A stretch of DNA of 64,000 bases, taken from Nannocystis punicea. GTDB taxonomy: Bacteria > Myxococcota_A > Polyangia > Nannocystales > Nannocystaceae. The DNA lies in contig NZ_CP114040.1 in NCBI RefSeq assembly GCF_026965555.1, positions 6,572,001 through 6,636,000 on the forward strand, given 5' to 3'. The position numbers were made by a program, and so were the translations under genes. A model generated the notes under the pieces. That model had not been told where the DNA came from. It saw only the letters and a program-made list of their open reading frames with translations, and did not search any database. Shown here piece after piece: positions 17,610-27,325 of this stretch. Positions within the stretch are counted from its first letter, which is position 1. Each line of letters starts with the position of its first letter.

Positions 17610-18299
17610 ATGGGTGAGCATCCGCCCGGCGCCCGCCTCGCCCGCCTCGCCGCGCTGGTGCTGGTCGCCTCGTTCGCGTGCGAACCCGCGCCGAAGCCCG
17701 ATTGCGCGGCCCCTTGCGGGCCTGGGAGCACCTGCGTCGAGGGCCAGTGCGTCGCCGACGCCCCGGTCGCGCCCCCCGTCGCCGAGGACGGCAAGAAGAA
17801 GAAAAAGCGGCGCAAGAAGAAGCGTGTGCGCCGGACCACGGCGGGCTCGGCCGTGGCCGGCGGCGCCGAACCGGCGGCCCCCCCCGACGACGAGGTCGAG
17901 GAGGCCGAGCCTCCGGCCGACAAGCTGCCCCCGTTCGTCCCCGTCGACGACCGCAAGATCCCCCAGTTCTCCAACGACAAGGCCCAGACGATCGATCTCG
18001 AGGCCGGCAGCGAGCGACCGAACGAGCGGGTCCTCGACCAGCACTTCGCCAAGATCACGCCGAAGATCACCGACTGCGTGGTCACTGCGAGCCGCTACGG
18101 CGACGTCGGCAGCGGCCGCCTGGCGATCCAGCTGCGCCTCATGCCCTCGGGCAAGGTCGAGAGCGTGTCGGTCAAGGCCCCCGCGCGCCTGAACGTGTGG
18201 GGCATCGTCCCGTGCGCCCGCAAGGCCGTCTACGACCACCGCTTCCCGAGCTACGACGGCCCCAGCGTCGGCGTCGACTTCGCCGTCGACGTCGACTGA
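17610..18299 (+). CDS. Lipoprotein with AgmX/TonB-like C-terminal domain
   Basis: 229-aa lipoprotein: signal with lipobox SFAC, a Cys-rich segment (CAAPCGPGSTCVEGQC), a Lys/Arg cluster (KKKKKRRKKKR, about 58-68), an acidic Pro-rich linker, then a C-terminal domain (about 140-229). The pattern there, Cys...GRLAIQLRLMPSGKVESVSV...CARKAV...FPSYDG, matches the AgmX/PglI-type domain common in myxobacterial envelope proteins. Its role is probably in envelope complexes; no substrate can be named. Its TGA stop is also the first three bases of a 14-bp-phased repeat array. Confidence 0.75.
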   Translation: MGEHPPGARLARLAALVLVASFACEPAPKPDCAAPCGPGSTCVEGQCVADAPVAPPVAEDGKKKKKRRKKKRVRRTTAGSAVAGGAEPAAPPDDEVEEAEPPADKLPPFVPVDDRKIPQFSNDKAQTIDLEAGSERPNERVLDQHFAKITPKITDCVVTASRYGDVGSGRLAIQLRLMPSGKVESVSVKAPARLNVWGIVPCARKAVYDHRFPSYDGPSVGVDFAVDVD

Positions 18300-18362
18300 C
18301 AGGTCCTCGCGGACATGTCCCTCGGAGCATGCTTCCAGGGACCTTGCCCAAGCGACCTGTCC
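18297..18362. repeat. Five-unit 14-bp-phased decamer array
   Basis: Units start at 18297 (TGACAGGTCC, including the stop codon of the preceding gene), 18311 (GGACATGTCC), 18325 (GAGCATGCTT), 18339 (GGACCTTGCC) and 18353 (CGACCTGTCC). The period is exactly 14 bp. Confidence 0.88.
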
Positions 18363-18378
18363 TCCAGATCGGCGACGA

Positions 18379-18676
18379 CCGACCGCCCTCCAGGACAGGC
18401 TCGCTCGGCCTTGTCCGCCTCGGCCCCGCATCACGACGGCGACTACCGACTGTCCCTCAGGACAGCCTCGTCCTCCAGCCCGTAGACCCTGGCTTCGCCG
18501 CCTTCACGGCCTTCTTCGTCATCCTTCGGCCCCGCCGCCGAGCTCACGCCTCACACCGACGACTACTACTGTCTTGCAGGACAGCCTCGGCCTACAGCCC
18601 TGGCTTCCTCGCCGCCTTTACGGCCTTCTTCACCACCTCGGCCTCGCCTCACGCCGGCGAGACCGACAGCCTCGGC
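18379..18676. repeat. Tandem copies of next gene's 3' end with repeat units
   Basis: The 3' end of the minus-strand gene 18677-19684 (plus-strand text GACAGCCTCGGCC, then TGGCTT/GGCTTGG...CCTT.ACGGCCTTCTTC) recurs in decayed form at about 18460-18550 and 18579-18660, next to the true tail from 18664. Repeat pairs at 14-bp spacing sit at each junction: 18393/18407, 18446/18460 and 18565/18579. The copies are about 119 and 85 bp apart. Confidence 0.78.
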
Positions 18677-19684
18677 CTACAGCCCCTCGGCCTTGGGCTT
18701 GGCCGCCTTGACGGCCTTCTTCTTCACGCCCTCGGCCTCGCCGATCCAGCGCTCCACGCCGGCGTCGAGCGAGCGCGCCGCGTCGAAGTAGCGCTCGGCG
18801 TCGGCGGACTTGCCGTTGGCTTCACGACACAGGCCCAACCCGGCGAGGGCGCGCGCGCGCTCGGCCGCGGGCCCGTTGCTGTTGGCGACCGCCGCGTACT
18901 CGGCCTCGGCGAGGTCGCAGCGGCCCTTGTTGCGGGCCCGGTCGCCGCTCTCGAGCTGGTCGCGGACGGACTCCTTGTCGGCGTCGACGCGCTGCTCCTC
19001 CGGCACGCCGAGGCCCGGCAGCGGCCCCGCGTCGACGTCCATCACCTTCTTCTTCGCCGGCGCCCCGCCGCGGGCGGCCTTCGCCGCGGGCGACGTCGCT
19101 TCCTGCTCGATCGCCCCCGGCACGCTCGCTGCGTCGGCGGCCGGCGCCGGCGCGACCTCGGCCGGCGCCTCCGCCTTGGGTACGTCTGTCGGCGGGGACA
19201 TGTCCTTACGGTCAGCCGCTTCTTCCGCGGCTCGCAGCTCGGGGGCGGCCTCCGGAGCCGCAGGCGCGGGCGCAGGCGCAGAGGCTGCTTCTTCGCGGAT
19301 CGACGGCCCGGCCTCGTCGATCGGCCGCGCCACCCACAGGAGCAACGCCGCGGTGCCGGCCAGCGCCACACCCGGCAGCAGGAACGAGCGCCGGAGCCTC
19401 TCCCACAAGCTCGGGCCCGGATCCGCGGCCGGCGCCGGCGGTGGCGCCGCTCGTCGAGCCTCGGCGAGGATGCCGTCGAGCACGCCCGGCTCCACGTCCT
19501 CCTCGGGCATCGCCTCGCGCGTCATCGCCAGGATCGACGCGTACTCGTCGGCGCGCTGGCGCAGCGGCGCGGGCATCGCCTCGAGGTCGGCGCGGCGCGC
19601 GGGATCTTCCATCCACTCGAGCGCGTCCTCCAAAAGATCGAGCTCGTCGGGAGTGAAGTCGCTGCCGTGGGCCGGGTCTCGCAT
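18677..19684 (-). CDS. Single-pass membrane protein with TPR-like C-terminus
   Basis: 335-aa protein. A cytoplasmic acidic/helical N-terminus (DELDLLEDALEWMEDP...) precedes one membrane segment at about 100-118 (FLLPGVALAGTAALLLWVA). Then come a long Ala/Pro-rich linker and a C-terminal helical repeat region (about 245-320, CDLAEAEYAAVANSNGPAAERARALAGLGLCREANGK) that looks like TPRs. The topology resembles anti-sigma-factor or adaptor proteins of myxobacteria, but no sigma gene is adjacent. A repeat triplet (19182-19219) in the linker encodes DRKDMSPPTDV. Its 3' end has been tandemly copied downstream. Confidence 0.7.
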   Translation of the reverse strand: MRDPAHGSDFTPDELDLLEDALEWMEDPARRADLEAMPAPLRQRADEYASILAMTREAMPEEDVEPGVLDGILAEARRAAPPPAPAADPGPSLWERLRRSFLLPGVALAGTAALLLWVARPIDEAGPSIREEAASAPAPAPAAPEAAPELRAAEEAADRKDMSPPTDVPKAEAPAEVAPAPAADAASVPGAIEQEATSPAAKAARGGAPAKKKVMDVDAGPLPGLGVPEEQRVDADKESVRDQLESGDRARNKGRCDLAEAEYAAVANSNGPAAERARALAGLGLCREANGKSADAERYFDAARSLDAGVERWIGEAEGVKKKAVKAAKPKAEGL

Positions 19685-19800
19685 GCGTCTGGGGTCCGAG
19701 GGCCTGTAGCCTGTCTACTGTGCACCTGGCGGCGCATCGCAGGCAAGCACGGGAAGCAACGGCCCGTGACAGCCGCGGGTCTGCGCCAAATCGTGCAGAA

Positions 19801-20787
19801 TCACACGCGTCCGCCTCCAGGAGCGGGCGGGACCCAGATCCAGCCGTCTTCGAGCCAGCGATCCTCGAGCCCTGCGATCGCGGCCCGCAGGGGATCGGGT
19901 GTGACAGACTCGCTGGCGACCGCAGGCTGCGCCGGTTGTAGATCGAGCGGGCCCTGCCAGGCCTGATGCGCCCACAAGAACGCCGTGAGGCCGGCGATGA
20001 CCGCGTCGAACACGTGCGGGCTGCGGACCACAACCTCGGGCCAGACGAAGTCGAACGCGAGGCACGAGTCGAGCGCCGTCAGCATCCGCTTGCGCAGCTC
20101 CCACGCCTGCTCGCTGTCGCTGCGCCGGTGCCGGCGCTCGACCTCGGCCCCGAACAGCCGCGTCACGGTCGCCGGCGGATGGACCTCGATCAGGTTCTCG
20201 TGCAACCGCAGCAGCGGCGACAAGACCCGCCGCAGATAGGCGGCCCGCGCCGCCAGCGGCCCCATGCCCTGCCCCAGCGACTCGCGCGGCGACAGCCCGA
20301 CGTGCGTCAGCAGGACGTCGACCGCCCGCTGCGTGTAGGGCGTGACCGCCGGCTTGCCCGGGTCCGAGCGCCGCGCCGCGTGCAAGGCCGGCGCGTGCCG
20401 CCGCATCCACGCCACCACCGGCACGGTGCACGCCTGTACTCCGGGACAGGCCAGCGGACAGCGGATGCACGGCGGCAACGTCAGCGGCGCGTCGATCGCC
20501 ACCACAGTGTCGTCCGACGTCCAGCGCTGCAGGTACGCGACGAGCACCTCGTCGCGGAACAGCGGATCGCCGCCGCCCTCGCCGCCCTCCTCGCCGCTGC
20601 CGCGGTGGCCGTGACGGAGGCGAGCCTCGGCCAGGCGCACGCGCGGCCTCTCGCCCTCCTCGTCGACGCGCTCGAGCCGCGCGACCGCGGTCGTCTTGCC
20701 GCGGCCGCCGCCGAGAGCCACGCCGATGAAGCGGGTGAAGCGTCGCGCCGGAGATGTCGCAAGGGACAGCTCGATCGGACGGATCAC
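19801..20787 (-). CDS. DUF429 (RNase H-fold) family protein
   Basis: 328-aa protein of the DUF429 family, predicted nucleases with an RNase H-like fold. Conserved parts are FIGVALGGGRGKTTAVARLE at the start, VVAIDAPLTLP with the acidic residue, LIEVHPPATVTRLFG, and HVFDAVIAGLTAFLWA near the end. An insert with four Cys (PPCIRCPLACPGVQAC) may bind metal. The GTG start overlaps the TGA of the upstream UPF0158 gene (GTGA), so translation is probably coupled. Activity untested for the family in general. Confidence 0.82.
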   Translation of the reverse strand: MIRPIELSLATSPARRFTRFIGVALGGGRGKTTAVARLERVDEEGERPRVRLAEARLRHGHRGSGEEGGEGGGDPLFRDEVLVAYLQRWTSDDTVVAIDAPLTLPPCIRCPLACPGVQACTVPVVAWMRRHAPALHAARRSDPGKPAVTPYTQRAVDVLLTHVGLSPRESLGQGMGPLAARAAYLRRVLSPLLRLHENLIEVHPPATVTRLFGAEVERRHRRSDSEQAWELRKRMLTALDSCLAFDFVWPEVVVRSPHVFDAVIAGLTAFLWAHQAWQGPLDLQPAQPAVASESVTPDPLRAAIAGLEDRWLEDGWIWVPPAPGGGRV

Positions 20788-21431
20788 GTGGTCGGCTCGT
20801 GGTGGACCGAAGGCTGCTTGTCGAGCAGGTACTGCAGATAGGCGATCGCCGCCGGCAGCTCGATCGCGGGCAGGCGATCGATGAGATCGCGCGCGGTCCT
20901 ACGCAGCGTCTCCGACGGCCCCGGCGCGCGCTCGCTCGCCGGCTTCTCGAGCGGGATGTTCGGCTCCGGCGGATCCTCCGGCTTGCCCCACGGCGGGTAC
21001 GCGCCGAGCACGATGTCCTGATTGGCCAGCCAGCCGTCGATGTAGATGTGCAGCAGATTGGCGCGGTACGAGAACCACCGGTCGCGCTCGACCGGGTACG
21101 ACAGCAACACGTCCTTGAAGCGACGGAACGCGCCCTTGCCGTCTATCGCCAGCGTCAGCCGCTCGCGCAGCGCGGGATCTTCCACCGAGGCGACGAAGCG
21201 CTCCATCCAGCGGTACTGCTCGCGCGACGACGCCGGGTCGAGGTGGACGAAGCGCCCGGTCGAGCGCGCGATCTGCTGCCGCTTCTCCTCGTCCTCCGGG
21301 CGGGTGTCGTTGATGGTCACCACCTGCCCGTTCTGCAGATCGAGGTAGGCGTGGTGGTCCGGGGCGTTGTGCTCAAAAGAGGTTTCAAGGGCCGACCAGT
21401 CGGGGATCGGCGCGTCGGGGGAAACTCGCAT
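20784..21431 (-). CDS. UPF0158 family protein
   Basis: 215-aa protein matching the UPF0158 family: HAYLDLQNGQVVTIN, EQYRWMERFVASVEDPALRERL, AIDGKGAFRRFKDVLL and RWFSYR are all in the usual order. The family has no established function. Probably the first gene of a two-gene operon with the DUF429 gene, which it overlaps by 4 nt. No signal peptide. Confidence 0.85.
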   Translation of the reverse strand: MRVSPDAPIPDWSALETSFEHNAPDHHAYLDLQNGQVVTINDTRPEDEEKRQQIARSTGRFVHLDPASSREQYRWMERFVASVEDPALRERLTLAIDGKGAFRRFKDVLLSYPVERDRWFSYRANLLHIYIDGWLANQDIVLGAYPPWGKPEDPPEPNIPLEKPASERAPGPSETLRRTARDLIDRLPAIELPAAIAYLQYLLDKQPSVHHEPTT

Positions 21432-21638
21432 GGCTAAGTCGCTTCCGCTCTAGGGGGGTGATGGGTCGATGCGCACAGCCGTGACCGGCCCGAAATCCGC
21501 GGTGGTCAAGCGCAGACGTGGTTGCGGCCGTACGGTGAGGTGCGCCGGTCTGGGTCACCAGCGCGCCTCGGCCAGAATAGTCCGGCGCGCCCGGCCCCGG
21601 CAACCATGTCGCAGCGGCGCCCGGTCGGCGAGCGACGC

Positions 21639-22919
21639 CTACGCGGCCCCGTCGGTCGGGCTCACCGGAGGCCCGGCGAGCTCGAGCAGACGGTCGCGGA
21701 GGGTCTGCAGCTCGCCCGCCAGCGCCTCGTCCGCGCCGGCCCGCTGCGCCAACGCGTCGGCCTGCGCGGCGCAGGCGTGCAGCGCCCCCAGGCGGGCCTG
21801 GGCGGCCGCCAACGACCGCTCCAGCTCGTCCACGGGCCGCGCCGTGACCCTCCGCAGCTCGCCTTGCAGCTGCTCGAGCTCCCAGCGGGCGCTCTGCAGC
21901 GCTGCCGCCGCCGCGTCGATCCGCTGAGGCCCCTCCTCGTCGGGCTCGCTCGCCTTCGCCGGCGCCGGCGCGCGCCCCGCGAGCTGGTCCTCGAGCGCGT
22001 CGATGCGGCCCTGCGCTGCGTCGAGCTGCTCCACCAGCGACTGCCGAGCGATGCTCGCCAGCTCGATCTGCCGCCGGGCCTGCGCCAGCTGCCCGCGCAG
22101 CGACTCGCTCTCCTCGTCGCGGGCCCGCTCCGGCCGGGCTCGCTCCGGCCGCGGCGGCGGCTCCGCGGGGGCCCCGGTCGGGGGCAGCTCGAGCAGCGTC
22201 ACCCCGCGGGGCACGTCGCGCGCCCCGACCACCGCGATCAGGCACTCGAAGCCCACGTCCTCGCCGAGGCTGTTGTCGAAGGCCAACGGCACCGGGCCGC
22301 GGTCGTCGGCCTCCTCGTCCTCGACCTCGTCGCTGGTCACCTCGCCGCAGTCGATCACGCTGGCCGCGCGGGTCAGGGCCAGCGCGTAGATCCGCGCCCG
22401 CGGGAAGTGCTGCGTCACCAGCTCCTGGAACAGACCCAGCTCGAGCCCCCCGGCGGCCTCGCCCGGGGCGCTCACCACCACCACGCGTCCGGCCTCGGCG
22501 CCCTCGGCGAGCGCCGTCAGCAGGCGGAACGCCCGCGTCTCGAGGCGGTTCTCGAGCCGGCTCTGGGCCCGCGCCGCGAACCGGGACAGGCTGGCCGTGT
22601 CGACGAAGTGGCGCGCCAGGTCGACGATCGCCACCTGCCACGGCGCCTCGGCCAGCAGCTCCTCGAACGCGTCGAATTCGGCCACCCGCGGGCCCGTGCG
22701 GCCCCGCCCGGTCCCCGGCCTCGCCTCGTGCGCGAGCAGCCACGCCTGATTGCCGCCACCCGGGAGCAGCTCGGCGAGCAGCGCCGCGAACGGGGCCGGC
22801 AACGCCTTCGCCCCGCGCAGCGCCGCCTCGAGCGCGGGGTCGGCGAGCACGCGGCTGCGGCCGGCCCACAGCTCGCGGAGAAAGCCGTAACGGGCGGCCC
22901 AGCGGTCGGCGTGGAGCAT
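21639..22919 (-). CDS. Coiled-coil protein of unknown function
   Basis: 426-aa protein that I do not recognise. Residues 1-250 look globular, with alternating hydrophobic strands (VAIVDLARHF, GRVVVVSAPGE, ARIYALALTRAASVIDCGE); an alpha/beta domain is possible. After a Pro/Arg-rich linker, residues about 275-415 are coiled coil (SLRGQLAQARRQIELASIA, LEQLQGELRRV). The start MLHADRW has a TATCCG hexamer 10 nt upstream. No signal peptide or membrane span. A structural or scaffold role is conceivable but unsupported. Confidence 0.7.
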   Translation of the reverse strand: MLHADRWAARYGFLRELWAGRSRVLADPALEAALRGAKALPAPFAALLAELLPGGGNQAWLLAHEARPGTGRGRTGPRVAEFDAFEELLAEAPWQVAIVDLARHFVDTASLSRFAARAQSRLENRLETRAFRLLTALAEGAEAGRVVVVSAPGEAAGGLELGLFQELVTQHFPRARIYALALTRAASVIDCGEVTSDEVEDEEADDRGPVPLAFDNSLGEDVGFECLIAVVGARDVPRGVTLLELPPTGAPAEPPPRPERARPERARDEESESLRGQLAQARRQIELASIARQSLVEQLDAAQGRIDALEDQLAGRAPAPAKASEPDEEGPQRIDAAAAALQSARWELEQLQGELRRVTARPVDELERSLAAAQARLGALHACAAQADALAQRAGADEALAGELQTLRDRLLELAGPPVSPTDGAA

Positions 22920-23283
22920 GGCGCGCACACGGATAGCGCGCGGCCCGGCCGGGAGGCAAGGGCGCTCGCGGCTCGCGTGCGGTCCGGCGCATCGGCCTCC
23001 TGCCGGCGGCGCATCGGCATCCTGCCGCACCCGACGGTCCGTCTCCGGCGCCCGGCCTCCTTCCGCGGCCGTGCTCCGGCGGATCCGGCCCGCTTGGGCC
23101 GGTCCGGCGCGTGGGCTCGCCGCCGGCCGTGGTCGACAGCGCCGCATCGGGCCCGTCCCGCGCGTGTGCTCGCCGCCGGCCGTGGTTTACAGCGTCGCGC
23201 TCGTGATGCCGCCTCGCGGCGCCGGTCGCGGCGGCGTGGGCCTTGAGCCCCCCGGGCCCTGGTGCTAGCGTCGCGCGCTCGCC
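22920..23283. repeat. Gap with two sets of direct repeats
   Basis: A near-identical 33-bp direct repeat occurs at 23109-23141 and 23162-23194 (core CTCGCCGCCGGCCGTGGT). A 20-bp tandem pair (GCGCATCGGCNTCCTGCCG) lies around 22987-23028. The TAGCGT hexamer 12 nt before the prfA start is a possible -10. No gene. Confidence 0.6.
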
Positions 23284-24359
<1,076 letters not shown>

Positions 24360-24363
<4 letters not shown>

Positions 24364-24710
24364 AGCGCTCGGTCCAGGTCGAGATCGCCGGGCAGACGCT
24401 CACGATCCGCAGCGACGAGGGGCCCGACTACGTCCAGCAGCTGGCCGAGTTCGTCGACGGCCACCTGCAGCTCCTGAGCGGCAGCGGCAGCAAGCGGATC
24501 AACAACGCCGCCAACGCCCAGCGGATCGCCCTGCTCGTCGCCATGCAGATCGCCGACGAGCTGTTCCGCGAGAAGGACCTGCACCAGCGGTTCCGCCGCA
24601 AGGTCCACGAGCGCCTGCTCGGCCTGCGCCTCGCCCTCGATCAGCACGAGCAACGCCTGGCCGCCAGCGAGGTCGCCGGCGACAGCCTCGACGAACCACC
24701 GACCGCGTGA
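24360..24710 (+). CDS. zapA: Cell division protein ZapA
   Basis: 116-aa ZapA-family protein that binds and bundles FtsZ filaments at the division ring. N-terminal beta region KRSVQVEIAGQTLTIRSDEGPDYVQQLAEFVDGHLQ, then the helix RIALLVAMQIADELFREKDLH and a C-terminal coiled coil. Start overlaps the prfA stop, and its own stop overlaps the GTG of tyrS. No zapB is visible. Confidence 0.9.
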
Positions 24711-25990
24711 ACGCCATGAACGCCACCCCGCCGCAGCCGCCCCGCTCCGCCGCCCTCCAGCGCATGCTCGAGCGCGGCTACTTCGAACAGGCCAGCGACT
24801 TCCAGGCCATCGACGCCGCCATGGACAGCGGCATGGTCACCTTCTACGTCGGCTACGACCCGACCGGCTCCTCGCTACACGTCGGCCACCTGGTCCAGAT
24901 CATGGGCATGCGGACCCTGCAGCGCGCGGGGCACCGGCCGATCATCATCGTCGGCGGCGGCACCGGCATGATCGGCGACCCCTCCGGCAAGATGGAGACG
25001 CGCAAGCTGCTGACGCCCGAGGACGTCGCCACCAACGCGGCCGCGCTCAGGGCCCAGCTCGGCCGCTTCCTCCACTTCGACAGCGGCCGGCCCAACGACG
25101 CGATCCTGCTCAACAACGCCGACTGGCTGCTGGGGCTCAAGTACATCGAGTTCCTGCGCGACATCGGCCGCCACTTCACGGTCAACCGCATGATCGCGGT
25201 CAAGACCTACCGCGACCGCCTCGACGCCGAGATCCCGCTCAGCTTCCTCGAGTTCAACTACCAGCTGCTGCAGGCCTACGACTTCCTGCACCTGTTCCGC
25301 CACCACGGCTGCACCTTGCAGTTCGGCGGCTCGGACCAGTGGGGCAACATGGTCGCCGGCATCGAGCTGATCCGGCGCATGACCCCCGAGGGCCAGCCCA
25401 ACGCCGCCCACGTCCTCACCTTGCCGCTGCTCCTCACCAACGACGGCCGCAAGATGGGCAAGACGGAGCGCGGCGCGGTCTGGCTCGACCCCCAGCGGCT
25501 GAGCCCGTTCGAGTACTACCAGTCCTGGATCGGCTGCGACGACCGCGACGTCACCCGCCTGCTCAAGACCTTCACCGACGTCCCCGTCGCCGAGATCGAG
25601 GCGCTCACCGCCGAGGGCGGCGCCGCCCTCAACGCCGCCAAGGCCCGCCTCGCCTACGAGGCCACCGCCCTGCTGCACGGTTTGGACGAGGCCGAGCGGT
25701 CGAAGCGGGCCAGCGAGCAGGCCTTCGGCAGCAGCGAGGACTGGAGCGCCGTCCCGCTCGTCACCGTCCCCGGCCCCGAGATCCGCCTGGTCGACCTCGT
25801 CACCCACCCCGAGATCGAGGCCTTCAAGTCCAAGCGAGAGGCCCGCGAGCGGATCGCCGCCGGCGCCGTCAAGCTCAACGGCGAACCCGTCACCGACCCG
25901 GCCCACCTCCTCACCCCGGATCTGGTCGGCGACCAGGGCCTGCGCCTGCAAGCGGGCAAGAAGTGCCGCTTCCGCGTGGTGTTCGGCTGA
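24707..25990 (+). CDS. tyrS: Tyrosyl-tRNA synthetase
   Basis: 427-aa class Ic synthetase that charges tRNA-Tyr. The HIGH motif reads HVGH (58-61), with YVGYDPTGSSLH before it. FGGSDQWGN lies in the tyrosine site, and the KMSKS loop reads KMGKT (249-253). A C-terminal S4 RNA-binding domain is present (about 365-427, KSKREARERIAAGAVKLNGEP). The GTG start overlaps the zapA stop (GTGA); ATG at 24716 is an alternative. The TGA stop forms the first bases of a repeat array. Confidence 0.97.
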   Translation: MNAMNATPPQPPRSAALQRMLERGYFEQASDFQAIDAAMDSGMVTFYVGYDPTGSSLHVGHLVQIMGMRTLQRAGHRPIIIVGGGTGMIGDPSGKMETRKLLTPEDVATNAAALRAQLGRFLHFDSGRPNDAILLNNADWLLGLKYIEFLRDIGRHFTVNRMIAVKTYRDRLDAEIPLSFLEFNYQLLQAYDFLHLFRHHGCTLQFGGSDQWGNMVAGIELIRRMTPEGQPNAAHVLTLPLLLTNDGRKMGKTERGAVWLDPQRLSPFEYYQSWIGCDDRDVTRLLKTFTDVPVAEIEALTAEGGAALNAAKARLAYEATALLHGLDEAERSKRASEQAFGSSEDWSAVPLVTVPGPEIRLVDLVTHPEIEAFKSKREARERIAAGAVKLNGEPVTDPAHLLTPDLVGDQGLRLQAGKKCRFRVVFG

Positions 25991-26119
25991 CCTGGCCCTG
26001 AGGGCATGCTCTTTCGAGCATGCCCTCCAGCACATGCCCGAAAGAGCATGTCCCTACGAACCGAAACCTCGGCTTCAAGGTCTAGAGCGTCGTCATGACA
26101 TGTCCGCGGGGACATGTCC
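25988..26119. repeat. Two 14-bp-phased decamer arrays (5 + 2 units)
   Basis: First array: starts at 25988 (TGACCTGGCC, beginning with the tyrS stop), 26002 (GGGCATGCTC), 26016 (GAGCATGCCC), 26030 (GCACATGCCC) and 26044 (GAGCATGTCC). Second array: 26096 (TGACATGTCC) and 26110 (GGACATGTCC). Each has an exact 14-bp period, but the two are out of phase with each other. They fill the gap between the convergent tyrS and exonuclease genes. Confidence 0.9.
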
Positions 26120-26129
26120 TGTCTTCGCC

Positions 26130-27221
26130 TCACCAGTCCTCGCGGAACCGCAGCACGTTGTCGCGCACGCGCTGGTACACGCTGGCGGTCGCGCGCACGT
26201 CGCCGCGGTTGTACGTGGCGATCGCGCCCAGCTCGCCGCGCGCGTAGGCCGGGGCGACGTCGGCCCCGCTCATCCCGTCCTTCGGGCTCTCGACCCCGAG
26301 CGCCCAGCAGACCGCGTCGAGCGAGGCCGGCCCGACCGAGCGACCGGTAGCGACCATGCGGTACAGGTCGAGGTGCGGCCGCACGCTGTACGGGCTGCCG
26401 AGCAGGTCGACCCGCGCCGGCACCTCGTGGATCAGGCTGCGGCCGAGCAGGAACGGCACGTCGAAGTTGCGCCCGTTGTAGCTGACGACCACCTCGGCCT
26501 GCGCCGCCAGCAGCCAGAACGCCTGCAACAGCTCGCGCTCGCTGACCAGCTGCAGCCACGGCGGCACCTCGCCGACCAGGCGCCGCGGATCGCCGCCCGG
26601 CGGCACACCCAGCGCCCACACCTCGCTGTCGAGGTCGTCGCCGTCCATGAACGCCAGCGACACGATCTGCCCGAACAGCGGCGACAGGCTCATCACCAGC
26701 TCCGGCTCGCAGCCCTCGCGCGTCGCGTGGCGACGGATCGCCTCGACCACGCTGCTCGGCATCGTCGCGGGGTCGTGCGCCGGCACCGTCTCGAGGTCGA
26801 ACACCAGAGTGCGGCACAGCTTGCCGGCGACCTGCTCGAAGCCCTCGCCGAACACCCGCGCCGGCGCGTAGCCGTCGTCTTCGTCCTGGGCCCCGCGGAG
26901 CTTGCGGACGTTGAGCTGCAGCGCCCCCTGGTACTGCTCGACGCGGAACAGCAGCTTGACCGCCTGCCCGCGCCGGGCCGCCTTGGCCGCCTCCATCGCC
27001 TCGGGCGCGTCGTCCCAGATCTTGGCGGCGATGGTCCGCGCGGCGTCGCTCACCACCAGATCGAAGTACGGCCGACCCTGCCGCGTGCGGCCCTCCTGCA
27101 CCTGCATGAGGCTCGCATAGGCCACGCACAGCCGGTTCGGATCGGGCACCAGCGTCGCCAGATCGGCGAGGAGTTCGGGGCCCTGAGGCCGCGGGACCAG
27201 CTCGGACGCGGGACTTTGCAT
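26130..27221 (-). CDS. OB-fold plus DnaQ-like 3'-5' exonuclease fusion
   Basis: 363-aa protein in two parts. Residues about 20-130 look like a YhaM-type OB-fold nucleic-acid-binding domain (VQEGRTRQGRPYFDLVVSDAARTIAAKIWDD). Residues about 140-360 form an RNase H-like 3'-5' exonuclease of the PolB-exonuclease-related type, with Exo I LVFDLETVP, Exo II VVSYNGRNFDVPFL and Exo III YNRGDV. The acidic residues needed for two-metal catalysis are present. Likely substrates are single-stranded DNA or RNA ends in repair or turnover (inferred). ATG chosen as the first in-frame start of protein-like sequence. Divergent from sppA. Confidence 0.82.
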   Translation of the reverse strand: MQSPASELVPRPQGPELLADLATLVPDPNRLCVAYASLMQVQEGRTRQGRPYFDLVVSDAARTIAAKIWDDAPEAMEAAKAARRGQAVKLLFRVEQYQGALQLNVRKLRGAQDEDDGYAPARVFGEGFEQVAGKLCRTLVFDLETVPAHDPATMPSSVVEAIRRHATREGCEPELVMSLSPLFGQIVSLAFMDGDDLDSEVWALGVPPGGDPRRLVGEVPPWLQLVSERELLQAFWLLAAQAEVVVSYNGRNFDVPFLLGRSLIHEVPARVDLLGSPYSVRPHLDLYRMVATGRSVGPASLDAVCWALGVESPKDGMSGADVAPAYARGELGAIATYNRGDVRATASVYQRVRDNVLRFREDW

Positions 27222-27325
27222 GGACGGGTGCCGGGAGGATACTTGCGCGGAAGCGACCCGCCCAGCCGTTCGCTCGCGACACCTCGCGGGCCCGGCCCGG
27301 GTCCACATCGCCCGGAGGAAACCCC

